From: Burkholderiales bacterium
Lineage (GTDB): Bacteria; Pseudomonadota; Gammaproteobacteria; Burkholderiales; Burkholderiaceae_D
NCBI GenBank assembly: GCA_005800405.1
Contig: SYFN01000255.1
Location: forward strand, 1 to 14,339
Length of the DNA: 14,339 bases
Direction: 5' to 3'
A program made the position numbers and the translations under genes. The notes beneath the pieces were generated by a model. It did not search any database and was not told the origin of the DNA. It saw only the letters and a program-made list of their open reading frames with translations. Shown piece after piece: positions 7,243 through 13,944 of this stretch (position 1 is its first letter; each line of letters opens with the position of its first letter).

Positions 7243-7281
7243 AAAAAATCAAAAACGGCGACAGCCGGAGGCTGACGCCGT
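7243..7281 (-). terminator. Strong intrinsic terminator abutting the yciO start codon
   Basis: On the minus strand ACGGCG-T-CAGCC-TCC-GGCTG-T-CGCCGT forms a stem of 6 + 5 pairs with one T-T mismatch and a three-base loop (7255-7281), followed by TTTTGATTTTTT and then at once by the yciO ATG. Structure and T-tract are those of a rho-independent terminator. It lies about 220 bases beyond the htpX stop and probably ends the heat-shock htpX transcript, but its position makes it also a possible attenuator of yciO and the genes behind it. Confidence 0.85.
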
Positions 7282-7381
7282 ACAACGTGAAACGGTCTGT
7301 ATCCGATACCCCACTTTTTGGATGGCGGCGCGGGACCAATGCCCGTCAGCTTGAGTCTAGCCGCTCGTTTGCGACGGACGG

Positions 7382-7431
7382 CGCTGGATCCCGACTGAAA
7401 TCATCCTACCGGCGAAAGCCAGAATCCAGCG
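7382..7431. repeat. REP/BIME-like dispersed palindromic repeat (degenerate)
   Basis: Two 8-bp arms CGCTGGAT (7382-7389) and ATCCAGCG (7424-7431) enclose TCATCCTACCGGCGAAAGCC. This closely resembles the widely dispersed repeat of the type GTCATTCCGGCGAAAGCCGGAATCCAGCG found in intergenic DNA of many proteobacteria. The copy is imperfect in the inner stem. It lies between htpX and yciO, in the 261-base gap 7243-7503, which otherwise holds only the terminator next to yciO. Confidence 0.6.
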
Positions 7432-7503
7432 TCTTTAGCCAGTTACGCAAGCATCTTCCCTCTCACCCGAATACATCAGAGCCAGCAGAAGTTCTCCTGA
7501 CAA

Positions 7504-8373
7504 TCAGCCCTGCCGCAAAGCATTGATACGTTCCTCTATCGGCGGATGCGTGGAAAACAATTCCATAAGCCCACCAGACTTGTTGATACCCATCGCTGCC
7601 ACCGATTGCGGCAAATGGCTCTCCTGCATACTGCCGAGCCTTGCCAGCGCATTGATCATCGGCTGGCGGTTGCCCATCAACTGCGCTGCACCGGCATCTG
7701 CGCGAAACTCCCGGTGACGCGAGAACCAGGCAACAATCATCTGCGCGAGTATGCCGAACACAATCTGACAGACGATGGCCGTAATCATGTAACCGATACC
7801 CGGTGCATCATCATTGTTGCGCGAGATCGCACGATCGACGAAGTAGCCAACAATGCGTGAGAGGAATACGACAAACGTATTCACCAAGCCCTGCAGCAGC
7901 GTCATCGTGACCATGTCGCCATTAGCAATGTGTGCAACCTCATGACCCAACACTGCCTCAACTTGTTCACGCGTCATGTTCTGCAAAAGACCTGAGGACA
8001 CCGCCACCAGCGCGTCATTGCGAAAAGCACCGGTGGCAAACGCGTTCGGTTCGCCCTCATACCAGGCAACTTCCGGCATACCGATACCGGCCCGGTCAGC
8101 GAGCTTGCGTACGGTATCGAGCAGCCATTGTTCTGTCGAATTGGAAGGCTGCTCAATCACTGTCGCACCCGTTGACCATTTCGCCATCGACTTGCTCGTG
8201 AGCAGAGAAATGATCGCGCCAGTAAAACCAACAATCAGCGAATACACCAGCAGCATGCCAACATTGAGGCCCTGCGCTGTCAGGTAGCGGTCCACACCTG
8301 TCAACGAAAGCACGATCGTCAACACGACGATCACAGCGATGTTGGTCATCACGAACAGCAGAATTCTCTTCAT
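7504..8373 (-). CDS. htpX: Heat-shock inner-membrane zinc metalloprotease HtpX
   Basis: HtpX (M48B) degrades misfolded inner-membrane proteins together with FtsH. The protein has 289 residues; E. coli HtpX has 293. Two N-terminal membrane segments (about 4-26 and 37-59) precede the catalytic domain, with HEVAH (H144, E145, H148) and the third zinc ligand E222 in [10 protein letters not shown]. Two more hydrophobic segments lie at about 160-180 and 193-215. A good ribosome-binding site, GGGAGA, ends seven bases before the ATG. A sigma-32-like promoter lies in the 95-base gap after the PHP gene, fitting a heat-shock gene. The gene sits between the PHP and yciO genes, which are often neighbours. 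Confidence 0.97.
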   Translation of the reverse strand: MKRILLFVMTNIAVIVVLTIVLSLTGVDRYLTAQGLNVGMLLVYSLIVGFTGAIISLLTSKSMAKWSTGATVIEQPSNSTEQWLLDTVRKLADRAGIGMPEVAWYEGEPNAFATGAFRNDALVAVSSGLLQNMTREQVEAVLGHEVAHIANGDMVTMTLLQGLVNTFVVFLSRIVGYFVDRAISRNNDDAPGIGYMITAIVCQIVFGILAQMIVAWFSRHREFRADAGAAQLMGNRQPMINALARLGSMQESHLPQSVAAMGINKSGGLMELFSTHPPIEERINALRQG

Positions 8374-8423
8374 TCAGGACTCTCCCAAGCAGTGTTATTG
8401 ACCACAGCACTTCACCACGGCCG

Positions 8424-8438
8424 CCCCGTGGATCGGGG
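8424..8438. repeat. Small palindrome CCCCG-n5-CGGGG overlapping the htpX promoter
   Basis: CCCCG-TGGAT-CGGGG is a perfect 5-bp G/C inverted repeat. One arm is the CCCCG of the putative sigma-32 -10 element, so it may simply reflect that element; it could also be an operator at the start site. There is no T-tract, so it is unlikely to be the terminator of the upstream PHP gene. Confidence 0.3.
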
Positions 8439-8457
8439 CAGATCTTGCTATTTCAAG
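8431..8457 (-). promoter_or_regulatory. Sigma-32-like heat-shock promoter of htpX
   Basis: Minus strand: CTTGAAA (8457-8451), a 12-base spacer, then CCCCGATC (8438-8431). The E. coli sigma-32 consensus is CTTGAAA and CCCCATnT, and the groE promoter has the same 12-base spacing between these blocks. The -10 block deviates only after CCCC. The predicted start would be near 8424, leaving a leader of about 50 bases before the htpX ATG. Confidence 0.7.
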
Positions 8458-8468
8458 TGGGTAAAAAC

Positions 8469-9305
8469 TCAGAGTCGCCAATCATGCCAGACCGGCTTCA
8501 AATCTGCAGGGAGGTGGGGCAAGCTGCCCAGATCAACGCGTGATTCTGCGGGACCGTGGAAATCGGAACCACGAGACGCCAACAGGCCCGTCTGACGCGC
8601 CAGGACAGCATACTCGTCAAACTGGTCAGGAGTATGACTGCCAGTAACAACTTCGATGCCCTCGCCGCCCAGTGCGATAAATTCCGACAGCAGCGTATCG
8701 AATTGCATTTGGTCAAAAGCGTAGCGACCCGGGTGTGCGATCACGGCACGTCCACCAGCGGCACGTATCCAGCTCACGGCCTCTTGCAGAGTCGTCCAGC
8801 GGTGCGGTACGAAACCGGGCTTGCCCTCGACCAGATAGTCACGGAAGACCTCCGATACCGTGGGCTGCACGCCCAGCTCGACCAAATATCGCGCGAAATG
8901 GGTCCGACCGATCAGTGAGGGATTGTCTGCGTACTTCAGAGCGCCTTCAAACACATGACTCAAGCCAGTGAGCTCGAGTTGCGCGGCGATCAAGTGAGCG
9001 CGCTGCACCCGCCCTTCTCGCACACTCCTCAAGCTCCCATACAAGTCCGGATGCTGCTCATCGATATCCAGACCAACGATGTGCACGGTTTTACCGGCAA
9101 AGGTAATTGAAATCTCCACGCCGGCGACGAAGTGGAGACCCAAATCCTGCGCGGCTGCACGCGCCTCTGGAATGCCGCTTACCTCGTCATGATCCGTCAA
9201 TGCCCAAACGTCAACGCGATTGGCTGCAGCGCGTCTGGCCAACTCGGCGGGTGACAGCGTGCCATCCGAGACATTCGAATGACAGTGCAGATCAATGTTT
9301 AGCAT
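8469..9305 (-). CDS. rnm: PHP-domain phosphoesterase, RNase AM / YciV-like
   Basis: A 278-residue PHP-domain protein (from the ATG at 9305; a GTG two codons upstream is also possible). Metal ligands of the PHP site are visible: HCH (H7, H9), D14, TDHD (38-40), E64 in AGVEI, H75, then PHRW, IAHPGR and SDFHG near the C-terminus. E. coli YciV (RNase AM, Rnm) has this arrangement; it is a 5'-3' exonuclease that trims the 5' ends of rRNAs and small RNAs and can act on 3'-phosphoadenosine phosphate-like nucleotides. Assignment to Rnm is by overall family and by the linkage to yciO that is shared with E. coli. htpX with its own promoter follows. Confidence 0.85.
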   Translation of the reverse strand: MLNIDLHCHSNVSDGTLSPAELARRAAANRVDVWALTDHDEVSGIPEARAAAQDLGLHFVAGVEISITFAGKTVHIVGLDIDEQHPDLYGSLRSVREGRVQRAHLIAAQLELTGLSHVFEGALKYADNPSLIGRTHFARYLVELGVQPTVSEVFRDYLVEGKPGFVPHRWTTLQEAVSWIRAAGGRAVIAHPGRYAFDQMQFDTLLSEFIALGGEGIEVVTGSHTPDQFDEYAVLARQTGLLASRGSDFHGPAESRVDLGSLPHLPADLKPVWHDWRL

Positions 9306-9341
9306 GGACACTTCAGATGGAGAAACAGCAAGGGAACCAGC

Positions 9342-9386
9342 GCTATATTGTACGCCCCTGCGGCGATTGCCGCCGGCCTCGGCTCA
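9342..9386 (-). promoter_or_regulatory. Candidate promoter/hairpin upstream of the PHP gene
   Basis: The 78-base gap between the hydrolase and PHP genes contains on the minus strand a G/C-rich hairpin (GCGGC-AATC-GCCGC) overlapping into the hydrolase stop region, then TACAATATAGC, which includes a plausible -10 hexamer. No convincing -35 element is present. Hairpin without T-tract. Confidence 0.28.
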
Positions 9387-10271
9387 GGGCAAAAACCCCT
9401 CGATCAACTGAGCCAGTGCCTCTGGCTGATCATGGTGCAGCATGTGTCCTGCGTCTTGAATGACTTCACAACGTAGCTGGGGGATGTGCTGCCGGCGGCG
9501 ATCAATTTCCAGCCGCGCCACTTCTTTCGGGCCCATCCAGCGCCACACCTCGGTATTTGCCGCCTCCACCCACAACACGGGCGCCGTGATCGCTGACCAG
9601 CAGGCCGTGACTTCTTCCGTACGGTACAAGATAGCGCTGGTAATCTTGTGCGCCGGGTCACCCAAAATCTCCCACTCACCCTCGCTATTAGCCGCAGCCC
9701 AGTGACCCGCCAGAAAATCAGCACGCGGCGCCGAGATGCGCGGATTGGTTTTCATCAGACGAGCTGCCACGGCCTCTTTGTTCGGATAGGTGCGCATCAG
9801 CGGTGGCTCGCGCAATTCATTGAGCCATTTAGCATAGCGGGCCGGCGCCTGCTCAGGACGCGTCAGCGGCAAACCGAAGCCTTCGAGGTTCACGAAACGC
9901 GAGACGCGCTCAGGTCGCACACCCGCGTGGATGCCAGCCACATTGCCGCCCATGCTATGGCCCACCAATTGCACCGGTTCGTCCGCCGCGTAGTGATCGA
10001 GCAAGGCATCCAGATCACCCAGATAATCGGCGAACCAATAACAATCCGATGCGGTGCGCTGCGTTAACCCAAAGCCTCGCCAGTCGGGGGCGATGACATG
10101 CCAATTGCGCACAAAACAGTCGACTACAAACTGAAAAGAGGCCGAGACATCCATCCAACCATGCAACATGAATAGTTTGGGTGCGTCATCGTCGCCCCAG
10201 TGCCTGACGTGCGTGCGCAATCCACGCAGCATAATAAATTCGGATCGGGATGATTTCGTCGGTAGCAGCAT
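9384..10271 (-). CDS. Alpha/beta-fold hydrolase
   Basis: A 295-residue cytosolic alpha/beta hydrolase. The oxyanion-hole segment LHGWMD is at 36-41, and the nucleophile elbow GHSMGG at 104-109 has the catalytic Ser106. The catalytic histidine is H276 in DAGHMLHHDQP; the acid residue is less clear, probably in the VLWVEAANTE segment. The cap region of about 80 residues between the strands resembles epoxide-hydrolase/esterase relatives, but no dehalogenase or epoxide-hydrolase specific pair is evident, so the substrate is unknown. The ATG at 10271 has no clear Shine-Dalgarno sequence, and Met14 is an alternative start that fits the conserved fold equally well. It diverges from the acyl-CoA synthetase gene. 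Confidence 0.88.
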   Translation of the reverse strand: MLLPTKSSRSEFIMLRGLRTHVRHWGDDDAPKLFMLHGWMDVSASFQFVVDCFVRNWHVIAPDWRGFGLTQRTASDCYWFADYLGDLDALLDHYAADEPVQLVGHSMGGNVAGIHAGVRPERVSRFVNLEGFGLPLTRPEQAPARYAKWLNELREPPLMRTYPNKEAVAARLMKTNPRISAPRADFLAGHWAAANSEGEWEILGDPAHKITSAILYRTEEVTACWSAITAPVLWVEAANTEVWRWMGPKEVARLEIDRRRQHIPQLRCEVIQDAGHMLHHDQPEALAQLIEGFLP

Positions 10272-10317
10272 GAACTTTTGAAAAATGAATGGCGGGGCAG
10301 CTTGCCAGCAACAAAGG

Positions 10318-10345
10318 CTACCGGTAGGATCGCGGCACTATTATA
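10318..10345. promoter_or_regulatory. Divergent promoter candidates and palindrome between hydrolase and acyl-CoA synthetase genes
   Basis: The 85-base divergent gap contains a perfect 10-bp palindrome CTACCGGTAG (10318-10327) and overlapping -10-like boxes: TATAAT on the minus strand (10345-10340), 69 bases before the hydrolase ATG, and TATTAT on the plus strand (10339-10344), very close to the synthetase ribosome-binding site. No good -35 hexamers are seen. The palindrome could be an operator. Tentative. Confidence 0.35.
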
Positions 10346-10351
10346 AAGGAG
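10346..10351 (+). promoter_or_regulatory. Ribosome-binding site fixing the acyl-CoA synthetase start
   Basis: AAGGAG ends five bases before the ATG at 10357. It decides this start over the in-frame ATG at 10285, whose 24 extra residues overlap the divergent promoter region and do not look like family sequence. Confidence 0.85.
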
Positions 10352-10356
10352 CACGT

Positions 10357-12033
10357 ATGGCCGCTGGGCTGCAGGAAGACGGGTACGCAAATCTCTACGA
10401 GACATATCGCTGGCAGGTACCTCCCGATTTTAATATCACCGAAATGTGCTGCAGTCGCTGGGCCAGCGATCCTGAACGGGTTGCCATTTTTTTTGATGAT
10501 CTGCACGGCGATCGCGTTGTCACTTATGTGCAGCTGCAGCAAGACGCGAATCGGCTCTCGAATGTACTTCAAGGGCTAGGCGTCACGCGCGGCACGCGCG
10601 TGGCGATCATTCTGCCCCAGCGACCGGAAGTCGCAGTTGCCCATCTGGCGTGCCATCAGCTTGGAGCGATTGCCACGCCCATGTCGGTACTCTTCGGCCC
10701 CGATGCACTTCAATACCGTCTTCAGGACAGCGGCGCGATGATCGCCATTGCCGACCCAGCCAGCTTGCAGAGTATTCGACAAATACGACCGACCTGCCCT
10801 CAATTGAAACGTGTGATTGCCATCGATGATTACGGTCGCGACCGCCCGACGTGGGAAACCGCAATGCGGTCGGCATCCGATCAATTCACTGCCGTGGGCA
10901 CGCAAGCCAATGACGCCGCTGTACTGATTTACACCAGTGGCACAACAGGCTCGCCTAAAGGCGCACTGATACCGCAGTCTGCGTTACTCGGCAACCTGAC
11001 CGGGTTCGTCGCATCGCAGAACTGGTTTCCGCAGGATGACGATGTATTCTGGTCACCCGCTGACTGGGCCTGGACTGGCGGTCTGATGGATGCGCTGCTG
11101 CCTACTTTGTATTTTGGCCGGCCCATCATCGCCAGTCGTGCGCGATTTTCAGCGGTATCGGCTTTCCAGCTGATGGAAAAATACAAAGTCACCAACAGTT
11201 TCATCTTTCCCACGGCGCTGAAGATGATGATGAAAGCCGAACCAGAGCCGCACGAGCACTATCGCCTAAAACTGCGCGCCATCATGAGCGCGGGTGAAGC
11301 GGTAGGCGATGCGGTGTTCAGTTGGACGCAATCCGCACTGGGCGTCACGGTCAATGAAATGTTCGGCCAGACCGAGGCCAACTACATCGTCGGCAACTGC
11401 GAGGCACGATGGCCTGCGCGACCCGGCAGCATGGGCCGACCTTATCCAGGCCATCGTGTGGCGGTTCTGGATGATGATGGTCATCCGGTCAAAGCCGGCG
11501 AAACCGGCGAGGTTGCCTTGAACCGCTATGACGTCCACGGCCACCCTGATCCGGTGATTTTTCTGGGCTACTGGAATCGCGAAGACGCCACCAATGACAA
11601 ATACAGTGGCGACTGGCTCCGAACCGGTGATCTGGCACAGATCGATGAAGATGGATACCTGTGGTACCGCGGTCGCTCGGACGACATTTTCAAAGCCGCA
11701 GGTTATCGCATTGGTCCATCGGAAATTGAAAACTGCCTGATCAAACATCCCGCCGTCGCCAATGCGGCAGTGGTATCCAAACCGGATGCCGAGCGCGGCA
11801 ATATCATCAAGGCGTTTGTGGTTCTGGTCGACGGCACCCGTCGAGGCGAGATTGAAGATGCCCAACTGGTCGAGGCGCTGCAACAGCATGTGCGTGGATT
11901 ACTTGCACCTTATGAGTATCCGAAAGAGATCGAATTTATTGGTGCGCTGCCCATGACCACAACAGGCAAGGTGCAGCGGCGTGTATTGCGGTTGTTGGAA
12001 GCGGATCGTTATGATAGAAAATCAGCGTTCTAG
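10357..12033 (+). CDS. AMP-forming acyl-CoA synthetase (medium-chain / acetyl-CoA synthetase-like)
   Basis: A 558-residue ANL-superfamily enzyme that activates a carboxylic acid with ATP to the acyl-AMP and then to the acyl-CoA. The P-loop-like motif YTSGTTGSPKG lies at 192-202, the A5 motif as NEMFGQTEANY, the hinge region as GDWLRTGDLAQIDEDGYLWY then GRSDDIFKAAGYRIGP, and the catalytic lysine K538 in TTTGKVQRR. The WSPADWAWTGGLMDALLP segment is typical of the acetyl/medium-chain branch. Substrate chain length cannot be read from sequence. The reading frame stops with TAG at 12031-12033, exactly where a small inverted-repeat element begins, so the last few residues (RYDRKSAF) may differ from the ancestral C-terminus; all catalytic motifs are intact. 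Confidence 0.93.
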   Translation: MAAGLQEDGYANLYETYRWQVPPDFNITEMCCSRWASDPERVAIFFDDLHGDRVVTYVQLQQDANRLSNVLQGLGVTRGTRVAIILPQRPEVAVAHLACHQLGAIATPMSVLFGPDALQYRLQDSGAMIAIADPASLQSIRQIRPTCPQLKRVIAIDDYGRDRPTWETAMRSASDQFTAVGTQANDAAVLIYTSGTTGSPKGALIPQSALLGNLTGFVASQNWFPQDDDVFWSPADWAWTGGLMDALLPTLYFGRPIIASRARFSAVSAFQLMEKYKVTNSFIFPTALKMMMKAEPEPHEHYRLKLRAIMSAGEAVGDAVFSWTQSALGVTVNEMFGQTEANYIVGNCEARWPARPGSMGRPYPGHRVAVLDDDGHPVKAGETGEVALNRYDVHGHPDPVIFLGYWNREDATNDKYSGDWLRTGDLAQIDEDGYLWYRGRSDDIFKAAGYRIGPSEIENCLIKHPAVANAAVVSKPDAERGNIIKAFVVLVDGTRRGEIEDAQLVEALQQHVRGLLAPYEYPKEIEFIGALPMTTTGKVQRRVLRLLEADRYDRKSAF

Positions 12034-12046
12034 GGGAGCGCTGATT
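12020..12046 (+). repeat. Perfect 8-bp inverted repeat over the acyl-CoA synthetase stop codon
   Basis: AATCAGCG (12020-12027) and CGCTGATT (12039-12046) are perfect complements and span the TAG stop. In RNA this would be a stable hairpin, but there is no T-tract after it, so it is not a classic terminator. One arm lies in the left end of the mobile-element-like repeat at 12033. Confidence 0.5.
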
Positions 12047-12166
12047 GAATAAATGCCGAAACTTTTGTGGCAAGATCAATGGCGCGAAGACTTTGACTTT
12101 ATTGATCCCGGCGTCGCACAGCTATGTTGGCTCGTCATAAAACGCGGATTTATTCAGCGTCTCCCC
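12033..12166. mobile_element. MITE-like inverted-repeat element or IS remnant (about 134 bp)
   Basis: The left end GGGGAGCGCTGATTGAATAA and the reverse complement of the right end GGGGAGACGCTGAATAAATC match over about 22 bases, allowing small indels (one extra A on the right, four extra bases ATTG on the left). The pattern ...CTGAATAAAT is like the ends of IS5-family elements (for example IS903 ends contain GTTGAATAAATC). The inside is too short for a transposase; a 67-codon frame starting in the left end is not recognisable. No clear target duplication is seen. It touches the acyl-CoA synthetase stop codon. Confidence 0.55.
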
Positions 12167-12207
12167 AGCAAGCCGCGTGAGGAGAAATACAGAGATACTT
12201 ACTCTGC

Positions 12208-12843
12208 TCATGCCTTCTCTTTTGACTCGTTCGTGGGTGCTGGCATTCTGGTTTGACCCAATTCGAAATCAGCCTTTATCGTCCGAATTCTGGCAGCAGC
12301 CAACTCTGAGTCAGGGCTTATTTTTACCGTCTTACCTTGCAGTTTGCCAGCGACCAGTTCGGGCGCTGGCGGTCTGTTTGTAAAGGCTGCTTTTTGCGGC
12401 TCCTGCCCCTCCTGAATTTCAATTTTGTGTGCAACAGATGGTGGCGTATAAAAAACATCGCGCGGATCAATAAATGATGCGTGCAATGGTTGAGTCTGAA
12501 TTTCGAAGGCCTCTTCCATGGTTAATTCAACGGTATCCCGCCGGTGGGACGCCACAAAGTTCTGCATCGGTAGATCTGGAATTTTTTTGTAATTTGGTAT
12601 AGTCTTCGCCCAGGCCATAGTGGGCTGAGATTTGACATTCTGAAGACCCTGTTTGTTATCTGTAGTTGCTGATGTGGGCAAGCGCTGCTCGCAATGCTGG
12701 GCTGCGGACTCACGATGTGCCTTGACTTTTTTCAGCGCTTCTCATGCAGGCGTACCAGCATTCGCCCGGGAGCGTCCGACAGGTTCAGCCTGATGGGCTG
12801 AAGTGGGTGTGTTGATGAGACACTGCCCGATGCTAAAACTCAT
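12208..12843 (-). pseudogene. Unrecognised gene interrupted by an in-frame TGA (or two-part hypothetical)
   Basis: The downstream open frame (12208-12681, from a TTG) encodes 157 residues that I do not recognise. The same frame continues upstream through QRLPTSATTD and ESAAQHCEQR to a TGA at 12744-12742, and beyond it another 33 codons lead to an ATG at 12843 (MSFSIGQCLINTPTSAH), which has a good Shine-Dalgarno GGGAG about ten bases before it. The downstream part lacks any good start. The simplest reading is one soluble protein of about 211 residues broken by a nonsense mutation at codon 34. It is polar, without membrane segments or signal peptide, rich in Pro, Lys and Glu; segments such as GKLQGKTVKISPDSELAAAR look like genuine coding sequence. 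Alternatives are a sequencing error or initiation downstream of the stop. Confidence 0.5.
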
Positions 12844-12999
12844 TTTGTTGACTCCCGAGAACTCAGTGATTAAATCGTTCTACCCAAAACACCCCCAAAA
12901 GCCCTTGCCGTGGTCGTCGCAGCGAAAGAAAGTGCTTTGATTTCTGCCTTCGTTCACCTAAATGTGTAGCGTGTCCACAAAATTAGTTCCTGATTCAAT
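12844..12999. other. Intergenic region between the broken hypothetical gene and DUF455
   Basis: This 156-base stretch has no coding sequence. It must hold the promoter of the broken gene and the end of the DUF455 transcript. I see no T-tract hairpin behind the DUF455 stop and no convincing promoter pair. The ribosome-binding site GGGAG of the broken gene lies at about 12853-12857. Confidence 0.4.
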
Positions 13000-13887
13000 T
13001 CACATTTGATGCAGAGCAACTAGCTCTTCCTCGGTAAAACCTGCCGCACGTCTGGCTTCCAGGTTAAACGGATCTTTCAGAACAGGCGCCTTGTAGCGGC
13101 GCGCCAGCTCACGGTAAGTGGACAAGGGCTCGACCGCCTGCTGCTGGCATAACCAGCCAAACCAGCGATTCCCGATGGCGACATGACCGACTTCGTCACG
13201 CAAGATGATGTCGAGGATAGCGGCCGCCTCGTCATCACCGACTTGCGCCAGCTTGGCTCGGACAGCAGGCGTTGCATCCAATCCGCGTGCCTCCAGCGTT
13301 CGGGGTACCAGCGCCATTCGAGCCAGCACGTTCTCCCGGATTTTTTCTGCCATTTCCCACAGACTGTTGTGCGCATTGAAGACGCCATACACGTGCCCCA
13401 ATGTCTTCAAGTGCGAATTCAGCAAAGTGAAATGCAAAGCCTCCTCAGCGGGCACCTGCAACCAATCCGCGTAAAACTCGCGAGGCATGTCCGGGAAACG
13501 CCAGACGGCATCCAGTGCCAGATTGATCGCATTGAATTCAATATGTGCCAGTGCGTGCATAAGGGTCGCACGACCGTTGAGAGTATTCATCGGGCGGCGT
13601 TCCAATTCACGGGGCGAAACCAGCTCGGGGCTCGATGGGCGGCCGGGAATAGCTGCGTCACTGCTCAGCTGCATCTCACTGTCCAATGAAAGCTGCCGCA
13701 TATCCCATTGACGCTTGAGCGCGATCGTTGATTCGGCCTTGATCTGCGGATCGCACTCGGCCAGCAGTTGAAGCGCCGCGGCGCGCAATTCAACGGCCCG
13801 GACAGCGGGCGGATCGTGAGGCTGGTCGAGGGGCAGACCAGCGGCATGCAAGGACTCGGCTAGGCCGGACGTATCAGCAGTGCTCAT
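13000..13887 (-). CDS. DUF455 family ferritin-like domain protein
   Basis: A 295-residue protein of the DUF455 (PF04305) family, predicted to have a ferritin-like four-helix bundle with a di-metal site. Recognised helices carry [14 protein letters not shown] (E117), [12 protein letters not shown] (E149, H152) and [14 protein letters not shown] (E232, H235), the usual Glu/His pattern of ferritin-like iron or manganese sites. Some relatives are annotated as rubrerythrin- or MiaE-like, but no function has been proven for this group as far as I know. N-terminal about 95 residues are a helical extension. The ATG at 13887 is 57 bases from the divergent gamma-carbonic anhydrase gene, a neighbour pair common in Burkholderiales. 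Confidence 0.88.
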   Translation of the reverse strand: MSTADTSGLAESLHAAGLPLDQPHDPPAVRAVELRAAALQLLAECDPQIKAESTIALKRQWDMRQLSLDSEMQLSSDAAIPGRPSSPELVSPRELERRPMNTLNGRATLMHALAHIEFNAINLALDAVWRFPDMPREFYADWLQVPAEEALHFTLLNSHLKTLGHVYGVFNAHNSLWEMAEKIRENVLARMALVPRTLEARGLDATPAVRAKLAQVGDDEAAAILDIILRDEVGHVAIGNRWFGWLCQQQAVEPLSTYRELARRYKAPVLKDPFNLEARRAAGFTEEELVALHQM

Positions 13888-13898
13888 GCGGTCGGGAG

Positions 13899-13939
13899 TA
13901 AAATGCGGTTTGGATTAACGACGCGTACCCCGCATTTTA
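13899..13939. promoter_or_regulatory. Divergent promoter region with perfect 10-bp inverted repeat
   Basis: TAAAATGCGG (13899-13908) and CCGCATTTTA (13930-13939) are exact reverse complements separated by 21 bases, centred in the gap between the DUF455 and carbonic anhydrase genes. Each arm begins with TAAAAT, a plausible -10 hexamer, pointing towards the carbonic anhydrase (plus) and DUF455 (minus). Either two symmetric promoters or a dimeric regulator's binding site would explain it. No -35 consensus is evident. Confidence 0.45.
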
Positions 13940-13944
13940 TCTTC

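Noticed and set aside
12053..12256. 67-codon plus-strand frame beginning in the left end of the inverted-repeat element
   Set aside because: It has no Shine-Dalgarno sequence, spans both ends of the element and runs into the antisense of the next gene; no similarity recognised.
12742..12744. Selenocysteine recoding of the TGA in the broken gene
   Set aside because: There is no obvious SECIS-like hairpin right after the TGA, no recognised selenoprotein family, and the surrounding residues do not suggest a redox site.
12965..12995. GTGTCCACAAAATTAGTT downstream of DUF455 as an IS3/IS481-type insertion end
   Set aside because: It resembles such ends only loosely; there is no second end, no transposase remnant and no target duplication nearby.
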